Source: JAFGTX01 sp942492225
Lineage (GTDB): Bacteria; Bacillota; Clostridia; Peptostreptococcales; Acidaminobacteraceae
Length of the DNA stretch: 64,000 nucleotides
Reading direction: 5' to 3'
NCBI GenBank assembly: GCA_942492225.1
Contig: CALODS010000004.1
Span: 60,530-124,529 of the forward strand
Of the stretch, positions 26,229 through 36,684 are shown piece by piece. The notes under the pieces are model-generated. The model did no database searches. It was not told where the DNA came from and was given only the letters and a program-made list of their open reading frames with translations. How positions within the stretch are numbered: position 1 is the stretch's first letter; each line of letters opens with the position of its first letter. Made by a program: the position numbers and the translations under genes.

Positions 26229-27095
26229 ATGAAACACTCAAAAATGTGGTTTGGTATATTTGTTGGACCAATATTATTTGCCTTTTTATTAGTGGTTATT
26301 ATTCCAATGCTATTGGGGATTTATTTCTCATTTACAGATTGGAATGGTATTAATAATAATGCCAATTGGGTTGGCTTCTCAAATTATTTAGAAATCTTTA
26401 GTGGAGATGAGGAATTTTTAAATGCATTTACTTTTACAGCCAAATTTGCTGCTGTTTCAGTAATTCTAATCAATCTAATAGGTTTTAGTTTGGCACTATT
26501 TGTGACTAAAGTAGAACGTTTTAGCAGTCTACTAAGAAGTGTATTTTTTATGCCCAATTTAATTGGTGGCCTCATATTAGGCTTTGTTTGGCAATTTATT
26601 TTTATTAAAGCCTTTGGTTATATTGGAAAAGAAATGGGTTGGACATTTTTTCAAGGGTGGTTATCGACAACGACGACTGGCTTTTGGGGTCTTGCAATTC
26701 TTTTATCATGGCAAATGTCAGGGTATATGATGGTCATCTATATTGCAGCGCTTCAAAACATCCCTGAATCACTTATTGAAGCGGCAAAAATTGACGGCGC
26801 AACAAATTTACAACAATTACGTCACATTACAATGCCTCTTGTTGCACCAGCATTTACAATAGGATTATTTCTAACATTATCAAATTCATTTAAATTATAT
26901 GATCAGAACCTTTCGTTAACAGGTGGTGATCCTGCACATACAACAGAAATGCTGTCGATGAATATCTATAATACGGCATTTGTATTTAATAACATGGGTG
27001 TTGCGCAAGCAAAAGCAGTCATATTTTTAATAACTGTAGCTGCGATGACACTTACGCAAATGTACTACAGTAAGAAGAGAGAGGTGGAAATGTAA
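26229..27095 (+). CDS. Sugar ABC transporter permease (MalF type)
   Basis: This 288-aa protein has six predicted helices and the MalF-class EAA loop ESLIEAAKIDGATNLQQLRHITMPLVAPAF, which docks to the ATPase. The N-terminus GIFVGPILFAFLLVVIIPMLLGIYFSF is the first helix of the usual UgpA/MsmF form, without the large extra loop of E. coli MalF. AGGAGG precedes the ATG at 26229. It forms the membrane channel with the MalG-type protein that starts at its last base. Maltodextrin is the likely substrate from context. Confidence 0.93.
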   Translation: MKHSKMWFGIFVGPILFAFLLVVIIPMLLGIYFSFTDWNGINNNANWVGFSNYLEIFSGDEEFLNAFTFTAKFAAVSVILINLIGFSLALFVTKVERFSSLLRSVFFMPNLIGGLILGFVWQFIFIKAFGYIGKEMGWTFFQGWLSTTTTGFWGLAILLSWQMSGYMMVIYIAALQNIPESLIEAAKIDGATNLQQLRHITMPLVAPAFTIGLFLTLSNSFKLYDQNLSLTGGDPAHTTEMLSMNIYNTAFVFNNMGVAQAKAVIFLITVAAMTLTQMYYSKKREVEM

Positions 27096-27916
27096 TGACA
27101 AAACTTAAGAAACATTTATTCACTGTATTTGGTGGACTTTTAGTCTTACTATTTTTATCGCCTCTGTATATTGTATTTACAAATTCATTTAAATCACAAA
27201 AGGGAATTGTCATAGATTCTTTAGGTTTGCCATTTGGTGAATATTTTAGACCAGAAAACTACATTCAAGCATTTGAAGAACTAAGATTCGTTCGATCATT
27301 CTTTAACTCCATGGCCATTACAGTATCTGCAACAATCATTATCATTATATTTGCATCAATGGCGGCATGGATGCTTGTTCGATCTAAGTCGAAATTTAGT
27401 GGCGTTCTCTTTATGATGTTTGCTGCAGCAATGCTTATTCCTTTCCAATCGGTGATGTTACCTCTCATTAATCTAATGGGAAAATTAAATTTACTAAATC
27501 CAGTGGGTCTTGTTTTTATGTATTTAGGGTTTGGGTCGAGTCTTTCTATTATACTTTATCATGGCTTTATTAAGGGCATTCCAAGGGAATTAGAAGAAGC
27601 GGCTGTCATAGATGGTTGTAATACCTTCCAAGTATTTTGGTACATTGTATTTCCACTTTTAAAGCCTATCACAGTAACGGTGAGTATATTAAATGCCATG
27701 TGGATTTGGAATGACTTCCTACTACCGCAACTGGTGATTAATAGACCGGAATGGCATACGATTCAATTAAGAATGTTCTTTTTCTTCGGTCAATATTCTA
27801 AGAAATGGTTCTTGGCACTTCCAGGACTTGTTATAGCGATGATTCCAATTATAATATTCTATATTTTTGCACAAAAACATATTGTAAAAGGTGTTACTCA
27901 AGGCTCAATTAAATAG
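27095..27916 (+). CDS. Sugar ABC transporter permease (MalG type)
   Basis: This 273-aa permease has six helices and the EAA loop RELEEAAVIDGCNTFQVFWYIVFPLLKPI. The start overlaps the stop of the MalF-type gene by one base (TAATG), so the pair is translated together in equal amounts. The ending FAQKHIVKGVTQGSIK is typical of the MalG/MsmG family. Its partners are the binding protein at 24774 and the ATPase at 23660. Confidence 0.93.
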   Translation: MTKLKKHLFTVFGGLLVLLFLSPLYIVFTNSFKSQKGIVIDSLGLPFGEYFRPENYIQAFEELRFVRSFFNSMAITVSATIIIIIFASMAAWMLVRSKSKFSGVLFMMFAAAMLIPFQSVMLPLINLMGKLNLLNPVGLVFMYLGFGSSLSIILYHGFIKGIPRELEEAAVIDGCNTFQVFWYIVFPLLKPITVTVSILNAMWIWNDFLLPQLVINRPEWHTIQLRMFFFFGQYSKKWFLALPGLVIAMIPIIIFYIFAQKHIVKGVTQGSIK

Positions 27917-27931
27917 AGATGTGGAGAATGA

Positions 27932-30136
27932 ATGATGAAAAATAATAATATTAATTTATATAAACACGGAAAAGTAATGGCAACAGGTGCTGTGGTTGAA
28001 TTACCAAAAAAAGTTGAGAATAATGTTCAGAGGATTGAAGATCTTAAACAATTTGAAGCTAAAGTAACTGGAGAAGTAATCACACTCACTTACAATTTTA
28101 ATGAAAATGATATGGTGGTAGGATTTGGTGAAACCATTAAAGGACTTAATAAAAGAGGTTCTGAACTTATCGCATTTTGTGCAGACGAGCCAGAACATTT
28201 ACCTAATAAAAAATCACTTTATGGTGCCCACAATTTTTTTGTCATTATAGGGGAAGAAGTTACAGGATATTTTATTGATTTTCCAGGAAAGATTCACTAT
28301 GATATAGGATTTGTTAATAAAGATATGTTTAATATTGAAATCGATGACGTTAATGTTAATATTTATCAATTTTTAGGAACAACTTTAAAAGAAGTGACAC
28401 ATCTATTTTTATCAATTATTGGGGAAAGTTATGTACCGCCTAAATGGGGGTTTGGCTATCAACAATGCCGTTGGAGTTATGAAACAGCAGAAGATATTAG
28501 AAGCGTTGGAAAACAAATGCGTGCAGCGCATATACCTTGTGATGCGATTTACCTAGACATTGATTATATGGAACGTTTTAAAGACTTTACTATTTGTGAT
28601 GATAAATTTCCTGACTTCAAAAATTTTGTTAGTGAGATGAAAAATCAAGGGTTTCGATTGATTCCTATTATAGATGCTGGGGTAAAGATAGAAAAAGGAT
28701 ATGATGTCTATGAAGAGGGGATTCGGGACAATCATTTTTGTGTGGATGACGAAGGAAAACCTTTTGTAGCAGCAGTATGGCCTGGATTGGTTCATTTTCC
28801 AGATTTTTTTAAAGAAGAAACACGTCAATGGTTTGGTAACAAATACAAATTTTTAACGGATCAAGGTATAGAAGGTTTTTGGAACGATATGAATGAACCT
28901 GCAATTTTTTATACACCGAAACGATTACAGGCATTTTATGATCATGTAGAAAAGTCAAAAGAGAAACCACTAGATATTTATAGTTTTTTTGATCTGAAAG
29001 GAGAGGCATTAGGTCTTTCCAGTAGTCCAGTGGATTATCAAAGTTTTTACCATCAAGTAGAGGATGCCCTTATCTGTCATGATAAAGTACATAACCTCTA
29101 TGGTTACTATATGACTCAGTCAGCAGCTCAAGGATTGGAAAAAATTGATGCAGATAAACGATTTTTATTGTTTTCAAGAGCTTCATATGTAGGGATGCAT
29201 CGGTATGGTGGCATTTGGATGGGTGATAATGCATCTTGGTGGGCGCATATCGAATTGTCAATGATGTTGCTACCTGCAATCAATATGTGTGGATTTATGT
29301 ATACCGGACCCGACACCGGTGGATTTCAAGATGATGCCAGCAGTGAATTGTTAACTCGTTGGATGCAGTTCAGTATCTTTACACCACTTTTAAGAAATCA
29401 TGCTGCAATGGGATCAAGGAATCAAGAACCTTATGCTTTTGAACCAGAAACAACGGACAGGTTAAAGAAGATTATAGAATTGAGATATGCACTTATACCC
29501 TATTTATACAGTAGCTATATGACTGCGGTTAAAAAGCGAACAGTATATGCAGCCAATATGATAATGGACTACACCGATCAACGTGTTAGGGAAATTGAAG
29601 ACCAGTTATTGATTGGCGAGGGATTAATGATTACTCCAATTTATCAACAAAATAGAACGGGAAGAATGGTTTACTTGCCGGAGCAAATGATGTTGTGGAA
29701 AGCATCCGACCCTTCAATAACATCACTCAAAGTAATGGAAAAAGGTGATCATTTTGTACCAATAAGTTTGGAAGAAGTGCCATTGTTTATCAGACAAGAC
29801 AAAGGTATTATTTTAGGAGGCGTTGCCGAAACAGTGGCGCAAATAGATACACGTACATTGACCTTTTTGGGATTCATAAAAGAAGGTATTAGAGCAACAT
29901 TCTATGACGACGATGGTATGACAAAAGACTATCAACAAAATAAATCGACTGAAACAAAGATTTGTATTGAAAAAAATGATGAAGAGTTGATTGCAACTGT
30001 AGACTTTATTCAAGAGAGTGAAGTAATAACGATAAATATAATTGCGGTGGACGAGACAGGAACACGATACGAAGGTACCGTCTCAAGAGAAACTTCATCG
30101 ATTCGTTTGGAGAAGGTGAGTCAAAATGACAAATAG
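27932..30136 (+). CDS. Alpha-glucosidase, glycoside hydrolase family 31
   Basis: This 734-aa protein is a GH31 enzyme without signal peptide, so it acts in the cytoplasm on imported oligosaccharides. The catalytic nucleophile is Asp319 in FWNDMNEPA, and the likely acid/base is Asp432 in GGIWMGDNASWW, followed by the conserved GFMYTGPDTGGF. The N-terminal beta-sandwich, (beta/alpha)8 barrel and C-terminal beta domains fit the length. GH31 enzymes release alpha-linked sugars, often glucose from the non-reducing end, or transfer them. Context suggests maltodextrin or isomalto-type linkages. TGGAG precedes the ATG at 27932; a second ATG follows at once. Its end overlaps the malQ start by 11 nt. 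Confidence 0.95.
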   Translation: MMKNNNINLYKHGKVMATGAVVELPKKVENNVQRIEDLKQFEAKVTGEVITLTYNFNENDMVVGFGETIKGLNKRGSELIAFCADEPEHLPNKKSLYGAHNFFVIIGEEVTGYFIDFPGKIHYDIGFVNKDMFNIEIDDVNVNIYQFLGTTLKEVTHLFLSIIGESYVPPKWGFGYQQCRWSYETAEDIRSVGKQMRAAHIPCDAIYLDIDYMERFKDFTICDDKFPDFKNFVSEMKNQGFRLIPIIDAGVKIEKGYDVYEEGIRDNHFCVDDEGKPFVAAVWPGLVHFPDFFKEETRQWFGNKYKFLTDQGIEGFWNDMNEPAIFYTPKRLQAFYDHVEKSKEKPLDIYSFFDLKGEALGLSSSPVDYQSFYHQVEDALICHDKVHNLYGYYMTQSAAQGLEKIDADKRFLLFSRASYVGMHRYGGIWMGDNASWWAHIELSMMLLPAINMCGFMYTGPDTGGFQDDASSELLTRWMQFSIFTPLLRNHAAMGSRNQEPYAFEPETTDRLKKIIELRYALIPYLYSSYMTAVKKRTVYAANMIMDYTDQRVREIEDQLLIGEGLMITPIYQQNRTGRMVYLPEQMMLWKASDPSITSLKVMEKGDHFVPISLEEVPLFIRQDKGIILGGVAETVAQIDTRTLTFLGFIKEGIRATFYDDDGMTKDYQQNKSTETKICIEKNDEELIATVDFIQESEVITINIIAVDETGTRYEGTVSRETSSIRLEKVSQNDK

Positions 30137-31613
30137 AGCAAGTGGCGTGCTTATGCATATCACATCATTACCAGGACCTTATGGTATTGGGTCTATGGGA
30201 CAATATGGAAAACAATTTATAGATTTTTTGAAGGATGCAGGTCAATGCTATTGGCAAATATTACCTATTGGGCCAACTGGATACGGTAATTCGCCTTACC
30301 AAGCATTTTCAGCATTTGCAGGGAATCCATTTATAATCGATATAGAACAATTGCTGGAATCAGGATATATTACATTAAAACAAATAGCATCCTATAACTT
30401 TGAAGATGATATTGAGAAAATAAACTATGATAAGATTATTACTCAAAAAATAGCATTACTAAAAGAATGCTATAAAACGTTTAAAGCATCTTATGATGAT
30501 GGATCGCTAGAAGCATTTAAGAAGACTCATCATTGGGTTAATGAGTATAGTCTATTTATGGCATTAAAGGAAAACTATAATCAGCAACAATGGCAAGATT
30601 GGCCTGAAGCATACCGATTGAGAGAGGAAAGTGCGCTTAATCGCTTTCGACATGAACATGCTGATGAAATTGAATTTTGGGTATTTCTCCAATGGATATT
30701 TTTTAAACAGTGGTCAGATCTTAAAGAGTATGCCAATCGCTGCGGTGTTGAAATTATTGGCGATATGCCAATTTATGTTTCCTCTGATAGTTCGGATACA
30801 TGGGCACATCCTGAGCTTTTTTATTTTGATAAAAAAAGTAATCCGATTGCAGTGTCTGGTTGTCCACCCGATGCATTTTCTAAAACAGGACAGTTGTGGG
30901 GGAATCCACTTTACGATTGGGCTCAAAATGAAGCCAATGGATTTAAGTGGTGGATTAAAAGAATGCAATCAAGTATGGAAATTTATGATGTCATACGGAT
31001 AGATCATTTTAGGGGCTTTGAATCTTATTGGGAAATACCAGCAGGGGATGAAACCGCAGAAAATGGTCATTGGGTTAAAGGACCAGGGATGAAATTATTC
31101 AAGGCGATTCATGAAGTAATTCCATCAATGCGTATTATTGCAGAAGATTTGGGCTTTTTAACCCAAGATGTTATAGATCTTGTTGAAGAATCAGGCTACC
31201 CAGGGATGAAAGTATTACAATTTGCCTTTGATTCTAGGGAAGAAAGTGATTACTTACCACATAATTATAATAATCATTGCATTGTCTACACTGGTACTCA
31301 TGACAACGACACGGTGATGGGCTGGTTTGATAGTGCTGCACCAGAAGATGTCGCGATGGCGAAAAAATATTTAACCTTAACAAAAGAAGAAGGGTATCAC
31401 TGGGGCTATATTAGAGGGGCATGGAGTTCGGTTGCAAAAGTTGCGATTGCACCGATGCAAGACTTTTTAGGTCTTGGTTCAGAGCACCGCATGAACATTC
31501 CTTCAACCATTGGTGGTAACTGGGAGTGGCGAGTGAAAGAAGACGATTTATCTGACGTATTAGCGAAACGTATACGACAGTTAACAAAACTATATGGAAG
31601 ATTGGAGAAATAA
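30126..31613 (+). CDS. malQ: 4-alpha-glucanotransferase, GH77
   Basis: This 495-aa protein has the amylomaltase/disproportionating enzyme motifs: GDMPIYVSSDSSDTWAHPELF, the nucleophile Asp293 in IRIDHFRGF, the acid/base Glu340 in IAEDLGFL and the transition-state Asp in GTHDNDTVMGW. It transfers glucan segments between maltodextrins, making chains long enough for phosphorylase and releasing glucose. It is cytoplasmic and of the usual 500-residue short form. The start overlaps the GH31 gene, and GGAG near its own end serves the phosphorylase. Confidence 0.96.
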   Translation: MTNRASGVLMHITSLPGPYGIGSMGQYGKQFIDFLKDAGQCYWQILPIGPTGYGNSPYQAFSAFAGNPFIIDIEQLLESGYITLKQIASYNFEDDIEKINYDKIITQKIALLKECYKTFKASYDDGSLEAFKKTHHWVNEYSLFMALKENYNQQQWQDWPEAYRLREESALNRFRHEHADEIEFWVFLQWIFFKQWSDLKEYANRCGVEIIGDMPIYVSSDSSDTWAHPELFYFDKKSNPIAVSGCPPDAFSKTGQLWGNPLYDWAQNEANGFKWWIKRMQSSMEIYDVIRIDHFRGFESYWEIPAGDETAENGHWVKGPGMKLFKAIHEVIPSMRIIAEDLGFLTQDVIDLVEESGYPGMKVLQFAFDSREESDYLPHNYNNHCIVYTGTHDNDTVMGWFDSAAPEDVAMAKKYLTLTKEEGYHWGYIRGAWSSVAKVAIAPMQDFLGLGSEHRMNIPSTIGGNWEWRVKEDDLSDVLAKRIRQLTKLYGRLEK

Positions 31614-31614
31614 T

Positions 31615-33972
31615 ATGCAAACAGCTGAAACCATGGCAACTATCAAGAAATCATTGCTATGTGAGTTTGGAAAAACACCTGAAACTGCTTCAAAACAAGA
31701 GCTGTATTTTAGCGTGTCAAGAAGCATTTTGATGAACTTGATGCCAATGTGGCAAAAAAGCAATGAAAAGAAATCAAACAAAAAACAGGCGTATTATCTG
31801 TCTGCGGAATTTTTAATGGGCAGAGCCTTTGGAAACAATCTAATTAGCTTAGGATTGGAAAATGAAATTAAAGAAATTCTTGATATATTTAATATAGAAT
31901 TAAATGAATTAGAAGAATATGAAGAAGACGCAGGCCTTGGTAATGGAGGCCTTGGACGCCTTGCGGCTTGTTTTATAGACTCAGCGGCTTCGTTAGAGTA
32001 CCCTTTAACTGGCTATGGTATTCGTTATGAATATGGTATTTTTAAGCAAAAATTTGAAGAAGGTGAACAAGTTGAAGTTGCAGATAACTGGTTATGTCAT
32101 GGTGATCCGTGGTCAATTAGAAAAAGTGATGCGTCGGTAGAAGTTTTTGGTGAGTCATCAGTGATGGCAGTCCCTTATGACTATCCAGTTATTGGGTATA
32201 AGAATGAAACTATTAATACCCTTAGATTATGGCGTGCAGAAGCGATTCATCCTTTCAATTTTGAACTTTTTAATGATCAAGCCTATGATGCATCTGTAAA
32301 AGAAAAAAATAGAGCCGAGGATATTTCAAGAGTACTTTATCCCAATGATTCAACAGATGAGGGGAAAATATTAAGATTGAAACAGCAATACTTCTTTGTA
32401 TCTGCATCGTTACAAGATATGATTCGTTCACATAAATCGGCTGGTAGAGAGTTAGAAACTTTCCATGAGTATCATGCGGTTCAATTAAATGATACTCATC
32501 CAGTGATAGCGATTCCTGAACTGATGCGTTTGTTGATAGCAGAGGGTCTTTCATATGACACTGCTTGGTCAATTGTGACCAAAACATTTGCCTATACGAA
32601 TCATACAATTTTGTCAGAGGCATTAGAAAAATGGTCCGTAAAAATAGTCAAAAAAGTAGTACCAGAAGTATTTGAAATGATTAAACAAATAGATAGTGCA
32701 TTTATTTCAGAGCTAAAAGAAAAAAACTATCCAACAAAAAAAATTAACCACATGCGCATTATTCAAAATAATCTTGTCCATATGGCTTGGATGGCAATAC
32801 ATGGAACCTTTGCAACCAATGGTGTTGCACAGCTACATTCTGACTTATTGATGACGACAGAACTTAAAGAATGGTATGCGCTTTATCCTGAGCGTTTTCA
32901 CAATAAAACGAATGGGATTACTCAACGTCGTTGGTTGTTTTATGCAAACCCTGAGCTAACGACTTATCTTACAGAATTAATGGGTTCTGAAGATTGGATG
33001 CATGACTTAACTTTATTAAGAGGTCTTGATCAGTACGCAGATAATAAAGAAGTGCTTGATACTTTTATGAAAATAAAAGCTCAAAAAAAGCTTCAACTTA
33101 AGACGTTTATAGAAGTTCATGAAGGTGTTATAATTGATGAAAAGTCCCTATTTGACATACAAATTAAGAGACTTCATGAATATAAAAGACAATTGCTAAA
33201 TGCATTACACATCTTAGATCTATACTATCGAATTAAGGAAAATCCTAAACTGGACCGTGTGCCACAAACCTTTATTTTTGGTGCAAAAGCAGCACCAGGC
33301 TATTTTAGAGCAAAGGGTATAATAAAACTAATCAATGACATTGCCAAATTGGTCAATGAAGACCCTGATGCAAATAAACTAATAAAAGTTGTGTTTGTAC
33401 AGAACTACCGAGTGACTTATGGAGAAAAATTATTCCCTGCAGCGGATAGTTCAGAGCAAATCTCAACAGCAGGTAAAGAAGCATCTGGAACAGGTAACAT
33501 GAAGTTTATGTTAAATGGCACACCAACGATAGGGACCTATGATGGAGCCAACGTTGAAATTGTTGCAGAAGCTGGAACAGAAAATAACTTTATATTTGGT
33601 GCACGTGTAGAAGAATTAGAAGCAATTAAAGATACCTATGACCCAACAGTTTATTACGAACGTGTACCAGGCTTAAAACGCGTCATAGACGCATTAGTTG
33701 ATGGCACTTTTGACGATGGTGATACGGGCTATTATAAAGAATTGTATGATGCATTAATGATTGGTAGGGATTGGCATGCACCAGATCATTATTTTATACT
33801 AAAAGACTTTGAAGCCTACCGCCAAGCACAAAATGAAATGAACGAAGCATACCGCGATTCATATGGATATGCTAGAAAATGTTGGTTGAATATGTGTTAC
33901 GCAGGCAAATTTAGTAGTGATAGAACCATTGAAGAGTACGTTAAAGAAACATGGAAAATCAATAAAATATAA
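31615..33972 (+). CDS. Alpha-glucan (maltodextrin/glycogen) phosphorylase
   Basis: This 785-aa enzyme cleaves glucan chains with phosphate to give glucose 1-phosphate. Landmarks are YYLSAEFLMGRAFGNNL, the glycine-rich EDAGLGNGGLGRLAACFIDS, RRWLFYANP, and the pyridoxal-phosphate site EASGTGNMKFMLNG with Lys630. I take the ATG at 31615, preceded by GGAG and located just after the malQ stop; an in-frame ATG at 31594 lies inside malQ and lacks a site. Eukaryote-type N-terminal regulatory extensions are absent. Together with MalQ and the kinase it turns imported maltodextrin into phosphorylated glucose. No phosphoglucomutase gene is present in this operon. Confidence 0.95.
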   Translation: MQTAETMATIKKSLLCEFGKTPETASKQELYFSVSRSILMNLMPMWQKSNEKKSNKKQAYYLSAEFLMGRAFGNNLISLGLENEIKEILDIFNIELNELEEYEEDAGLGNGGLGRLAACFIDSAASLEYPLTGYGIRYEYGIFKQKFEEGEQVEVADNWLCHGDPWSIRKSDASVEVFGESSVMAVPYDYPVIGYKNETINTLRLWRAEAIHPFNFELFNDQAYDASVKEKNRAEDISRVLYPNDSTDEGKILRLKQQYFFVSASLQDMIRSHKSAGRELETFHEYHAVQLNDTHPVIAIPELMRLLIAEGLSYDTAWSIVTKTFAYTNHTILSEALEKWSVKIVKKVVPEVFEMIKQIDSAFISELKEKNYPTKKINHMRIIQNNLVHMAWMAIHGTFATNGVAQLHSDLLMTTELKEWYALYPERFHNKTNGITQRRWLFYANPELTTYLTELMGSEDWMHDLTLLRGLDQYADNKEVLDTFMKIKAQKKLQLKTFIEVHEGVIIDEKSLFDIQIKRLHEYKRQLLNALHILDLYYRIKENPKLDRVPQTFIFGAKAAPGYFRAKGIIKLINDIAKLVNEDPDANKLIKVVFVQNYRVTYGEKLFPAADSSEQISTAGKEASGTGNMKFMLNGTPTIGTYDGANVEIVAEAGTENNFIFGARVEELEAIKDTYDPTVYYERVPGLKRVIDALVDGTFDDGDTGYYKELYDALMIGRDWHAPDHYFILKDFEAYRQAQNEMNEAYRDSYGYARKCWLNMCYAGKFSSDRTIEEYVKETWKINKI

Positions 33973-33988
33973 ACAAACTGGAGGCATT

Positions 33989-34948
33989 ATGTATATTGGA
34001 GTAGATTTAGGTGGTACGAATATTGTTGTTGGATTGGTTGACGATGCTGGCACGTTATTAATGTCTCGATCTTGTCCAACTGGTCGAGAAAGAGGTTTTG
34101 AAGCTGTTGTTGCAGATATCGTTACGTTATCAAAAGACGTTATGACGGCAGATGCTCTTAAAAATAATCCCATAAAAGGTATTGGTATTGGTATTCCAGG
34201 TATTGCTAATCCTGAAACGGGTGTTGTCATCTCATGTGTGAATCTTTTTTGGGAGAATGTACCCTTAAGAGAGGCTTTAGAGACAGCATTAGCATTGCCA
34301 GTGTTTATTGATAATGATGCAACGCTTGCTGGGCTTGCTGAGTATGAAGTTGGTGTGATGAAATCAGCCAATAGTGGTGTGTTTTTAACCCTCGGTACAG
34401 GTGTTGGTGGTGGCATCATCATGGACCATCAAGTTATTTCGGGCAAACATGGTATTGGTAGTGAAGTAGGACACATGGTAGTTGGTGATAGTAACGTCGC
34501 TTGTAACTGTGGACGCAAGGGATGTTTAGAAACCTTTGCCTCATCAACCGCAATTATTGCTTATACGCGTAACAACCTAAAAGATTATCCGAATTCTGTA
34601 TTACATGAAAGCTGCAAGGGCAATTTAGAATTATTAGATGGACGTATGATTTTTGACGCGGCTAAAAATGGAGATGCTTTTGCACTAAAAGCGGTGCAAA
34701 GACTGGCCCATTATCTTGCTGTTGGTATTATGAACATTGTTGCAGTCATCGATCCAGAGATGTTTGTTCTTGGGGGTGGAATTGCAAATGCAGGCGATTT
34801 TCTACTCGAAATTGTTAGAGAAGAACTTGAAAAAGAGAAGTATTTTAAAGCGGTTCCGGTTGGAAGTTTATGCCTTGCAACGTTAAAAAATGATGCAGGT
34901 GTTTTAGGCGGGGCATTTTTGGCTAAAAGTAAAGTAGAAAATAAATAG
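33989..34948 (+). CDS. glcK: Glucokinase, ROK family
   Basis: This 320-aa protein has the ROK signatures: the phosphate-binding YIGVDLGGTNIVVG at the very N-terminus, FIDNDATLAGLAEY with the catalytic Asp, LGTGVGGGII and the zinc-binding CNCGRKGCLE. It has no DNA-binding head, so it is a kinase and not a ROK repressor. It would phosphorylate the glucose freed by MalQ and the alpha-glucosidase. The ATG at 33989 follows TGGAGG; the frame is open upstream but the extra residues do not belong to the family. It lies 16 nt after the phosphorylase gene. Confidence 0.93.
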   Translation: MYIGVDLGGTNIVVGLVDDAGTLLMSRSCPTGRERGFEAVVADIVTLSKDVMTADALKNNPIKGIGIGIPGIANPETGVVISCVNLFWENVPLREALETALALPVFIDNDATLAGLAEYEVGVMKSANSGVFLTLGTGVGGGIIMDHQVISGKHGIGSEVGHMVVGDSNVACNCGRKGCLETFASSTAIIAYTRNNLKDYPNSVLHESCKGNLELLDGRMIFDAAKNGDAFALKAVQRLAHYLAVGIMNIVAVIDPEMFVLGGGIANAGDFLLEIVREELEKEKYFKAVPVGSLCLATLKNDAGVLGGAFLAKSKVENK

Positions 34949-34959
34949 AGGTGAAGGAA

Positions 34960-36310
34960 ATGAAAAAAATTAGTTTGGATTACTCATATGGATCAGTTGC
35001 ACAACACGAGATTGATTATTTGGCCCCTTTTATTGAAGTGGCACACAAGATGTTACATGAAAAAACAGGTCCAGGAAATGATTTTTTAGGGTGGGTAGAT
35101 TATCCTAAAACATATCCTAAAGAAGAGTTTGCACGTATTAAAGTAGCAGCTAAAAAGATTCAAGACTCTTGTGATGCATTAATTGTTATTGGTATTGGTG
35201 GATCGTATTTAGGCTCAAAAGCAGCGATTGAAGGGTTAAGTCACTCGTTTTACAATAACTTACCGAAAGAGAAAAGATCGGGTCCTGAAATTTATTTTGC
35301 AGGACAAAACATAAGTGGCCGTTACCTTAAAAATTTAATGGAAATGTTAGAAGGTAAAGATCTTTGTGTGAACGTTATCTCTAAATCGGGGACGACAACC
35401 GAACCAGCAATTGCCTTCAGATTTTTCAAAGAATTATTAGAAGAAAAATATGGAAAAGACGGCGCTAAAGAAAGAATTTTTGCAACGACAGATGCCAGCA
35501 AAGGAGCATTAAGAGAATTAGCGACTCAAGAGGGCTACGAAACATTTGTTATTGCCGATGATATTGGTGGGCGATACTCAGTCCTAACACCAGTGGGTTT
35601 ATTACCAATTGCAGTAGCAGGTATTAATATTGATGAAATGATGAAGGGTGCTGAAGATGCTTATGAAGCTTTTTTAACACCAGCAGTAGATGGTAATCCA
35701 TGTTATCAATATGTAGCGTTAAGAAATGCCCTAAAAAATAAGGGGAAAGATACGGAAATCTATGTAAATTACGAACCATCACTCCACTATATAAGCGAGT
35801 GGTTAAAGCAATTATATGGTGAAAGTGAAGGAAAAGACCAAAAAGGACTATTCCCAGCATCAGTAGATTTTTCGACAGATCTACATTCGATGGGTCAATT
35901 TGTACAAGATGGGAACAGAAACCTATTTGAAACAGTTCTTAATATTGAATCGTGTGAAAGAGGATATGGTGCTAAAAGCAAATGCTGAGAACTTAGATCA
36001 GTTAAATTACCTTGAAGGGAAGACCATGAGCTTTGTTAACAATAAAGCATTCCAAGGAACGCTTCTTGCACATGTAGATGGTAATGTACCAAACTTAGTA
36101 TTAAATATTCCAGAGATGACACCATACTATTTAGGCTTCTTGTTCTACTTCTTCGAAAAAGCTTGTGGTGTGAGTGGCTATCTATTAGGCGTTAATCCGT
36201 TTGACCAACCGGGTGTAGAAGCGTATAAGAAAAATATGTTTGCACTTCTTGGGAAAGAAGGATATGAAATGTTAGCGAAAGAACTGAGCGAAAGACTCAA
36301 AGGGTTTTAG
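34960..36310 (+). pseudogene. pgi: Glucose-6-phosphate isomerase, interrupted by a +1 frameshift
   Basis: The two halves together make a normal Firmicutes-type Pgi of about 450 aa. The first part (from ATG 34960, site AGGTG) has the SIS-fold motifs VIGIGGSYLGSKAA, SKSGTTTEPA and GGRYSVLTPVGLLP and stays in frame to about 35949. There one extra base lies in TCGT (35950-35953): the original frame ends at a TGA at 35986, while the frame one base on continues VKEDMVLKANAENLDQLNYL and the conserved NKAFQGTLLAHVDG to the stop at 36310. The product as read would lack the C-terminal catalytic residues. This is either a recent mutation or a sequence error. It closes the maltodextrin operon, linking it to glycolysis. 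Confidence 0.88.
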
Positions 36311-36333
36311 GCGCTATAATAAATATCAAATAG

Positions 36334-36372
36334 AAATTCTCGGCGAGATCGCTCTTGCTGGGAATTTTTTTT
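36334..36372 (+). terminator. Intrinsic terminator of the maltodextrin operon
   Basis: A 14-bp stem with three G-U pairs (36334-36347 with 36354-36367, loop ATCGCT) is followed by a run of T residues. Confidence 0.8.
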
Positions 36373-36684
36373 GATTAACAAACCGTTGGAAGTTTATTTA
36401 TGCAAACTTGTAATATTTTGTAATTAAGAGTAAAATGAAAAAGATTTTGAAACCGAATCATATATTTTATGATTGGAAATAGAAGAGTTATTTGTATATA
36501 TGGTCAGAGAAGCAACGTGCTTTATGATATTCTTTACATAGATTCAGTTGAAAGTAAGAAGTATTATAGGGGTGGTAGAGTAAAAATCAAAAAATGGACA
36601 TTTAACACAATAAATTATAAAATTATAATGTAACTTACAAAACTTACAAAAATGTTTATATATATAGCAATGATGGAGGAGATT
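36373..36684 (+). other. AT-rich intergenic leader before the HD-GYP gene
   Basis: I see no gene, tRNA or recognisable riboswitch here; in particular the conserved GCAAAGC-type core of GEMM cyclic di-GMP riboswitches is absent. It must contain the promoter for the gene at 36685, but no convincing -35/-10 pair stands out. Confidence 0.4.

Noticed and set aside
35940..35990. Programmed +1 frameshift in pgi
   Set aside because: There is no slippery codon with an adjacent stop; the first-frame stop is over 30 nt downstream of the break, and Pgi is not known for recoding.
36373..36684. Cyclic di-GMP riboswitch in the long leader of the HD-GYP gene
   Set aside because: I looked for the conserved GEMM core and tetraloop-receptor elements and found none.
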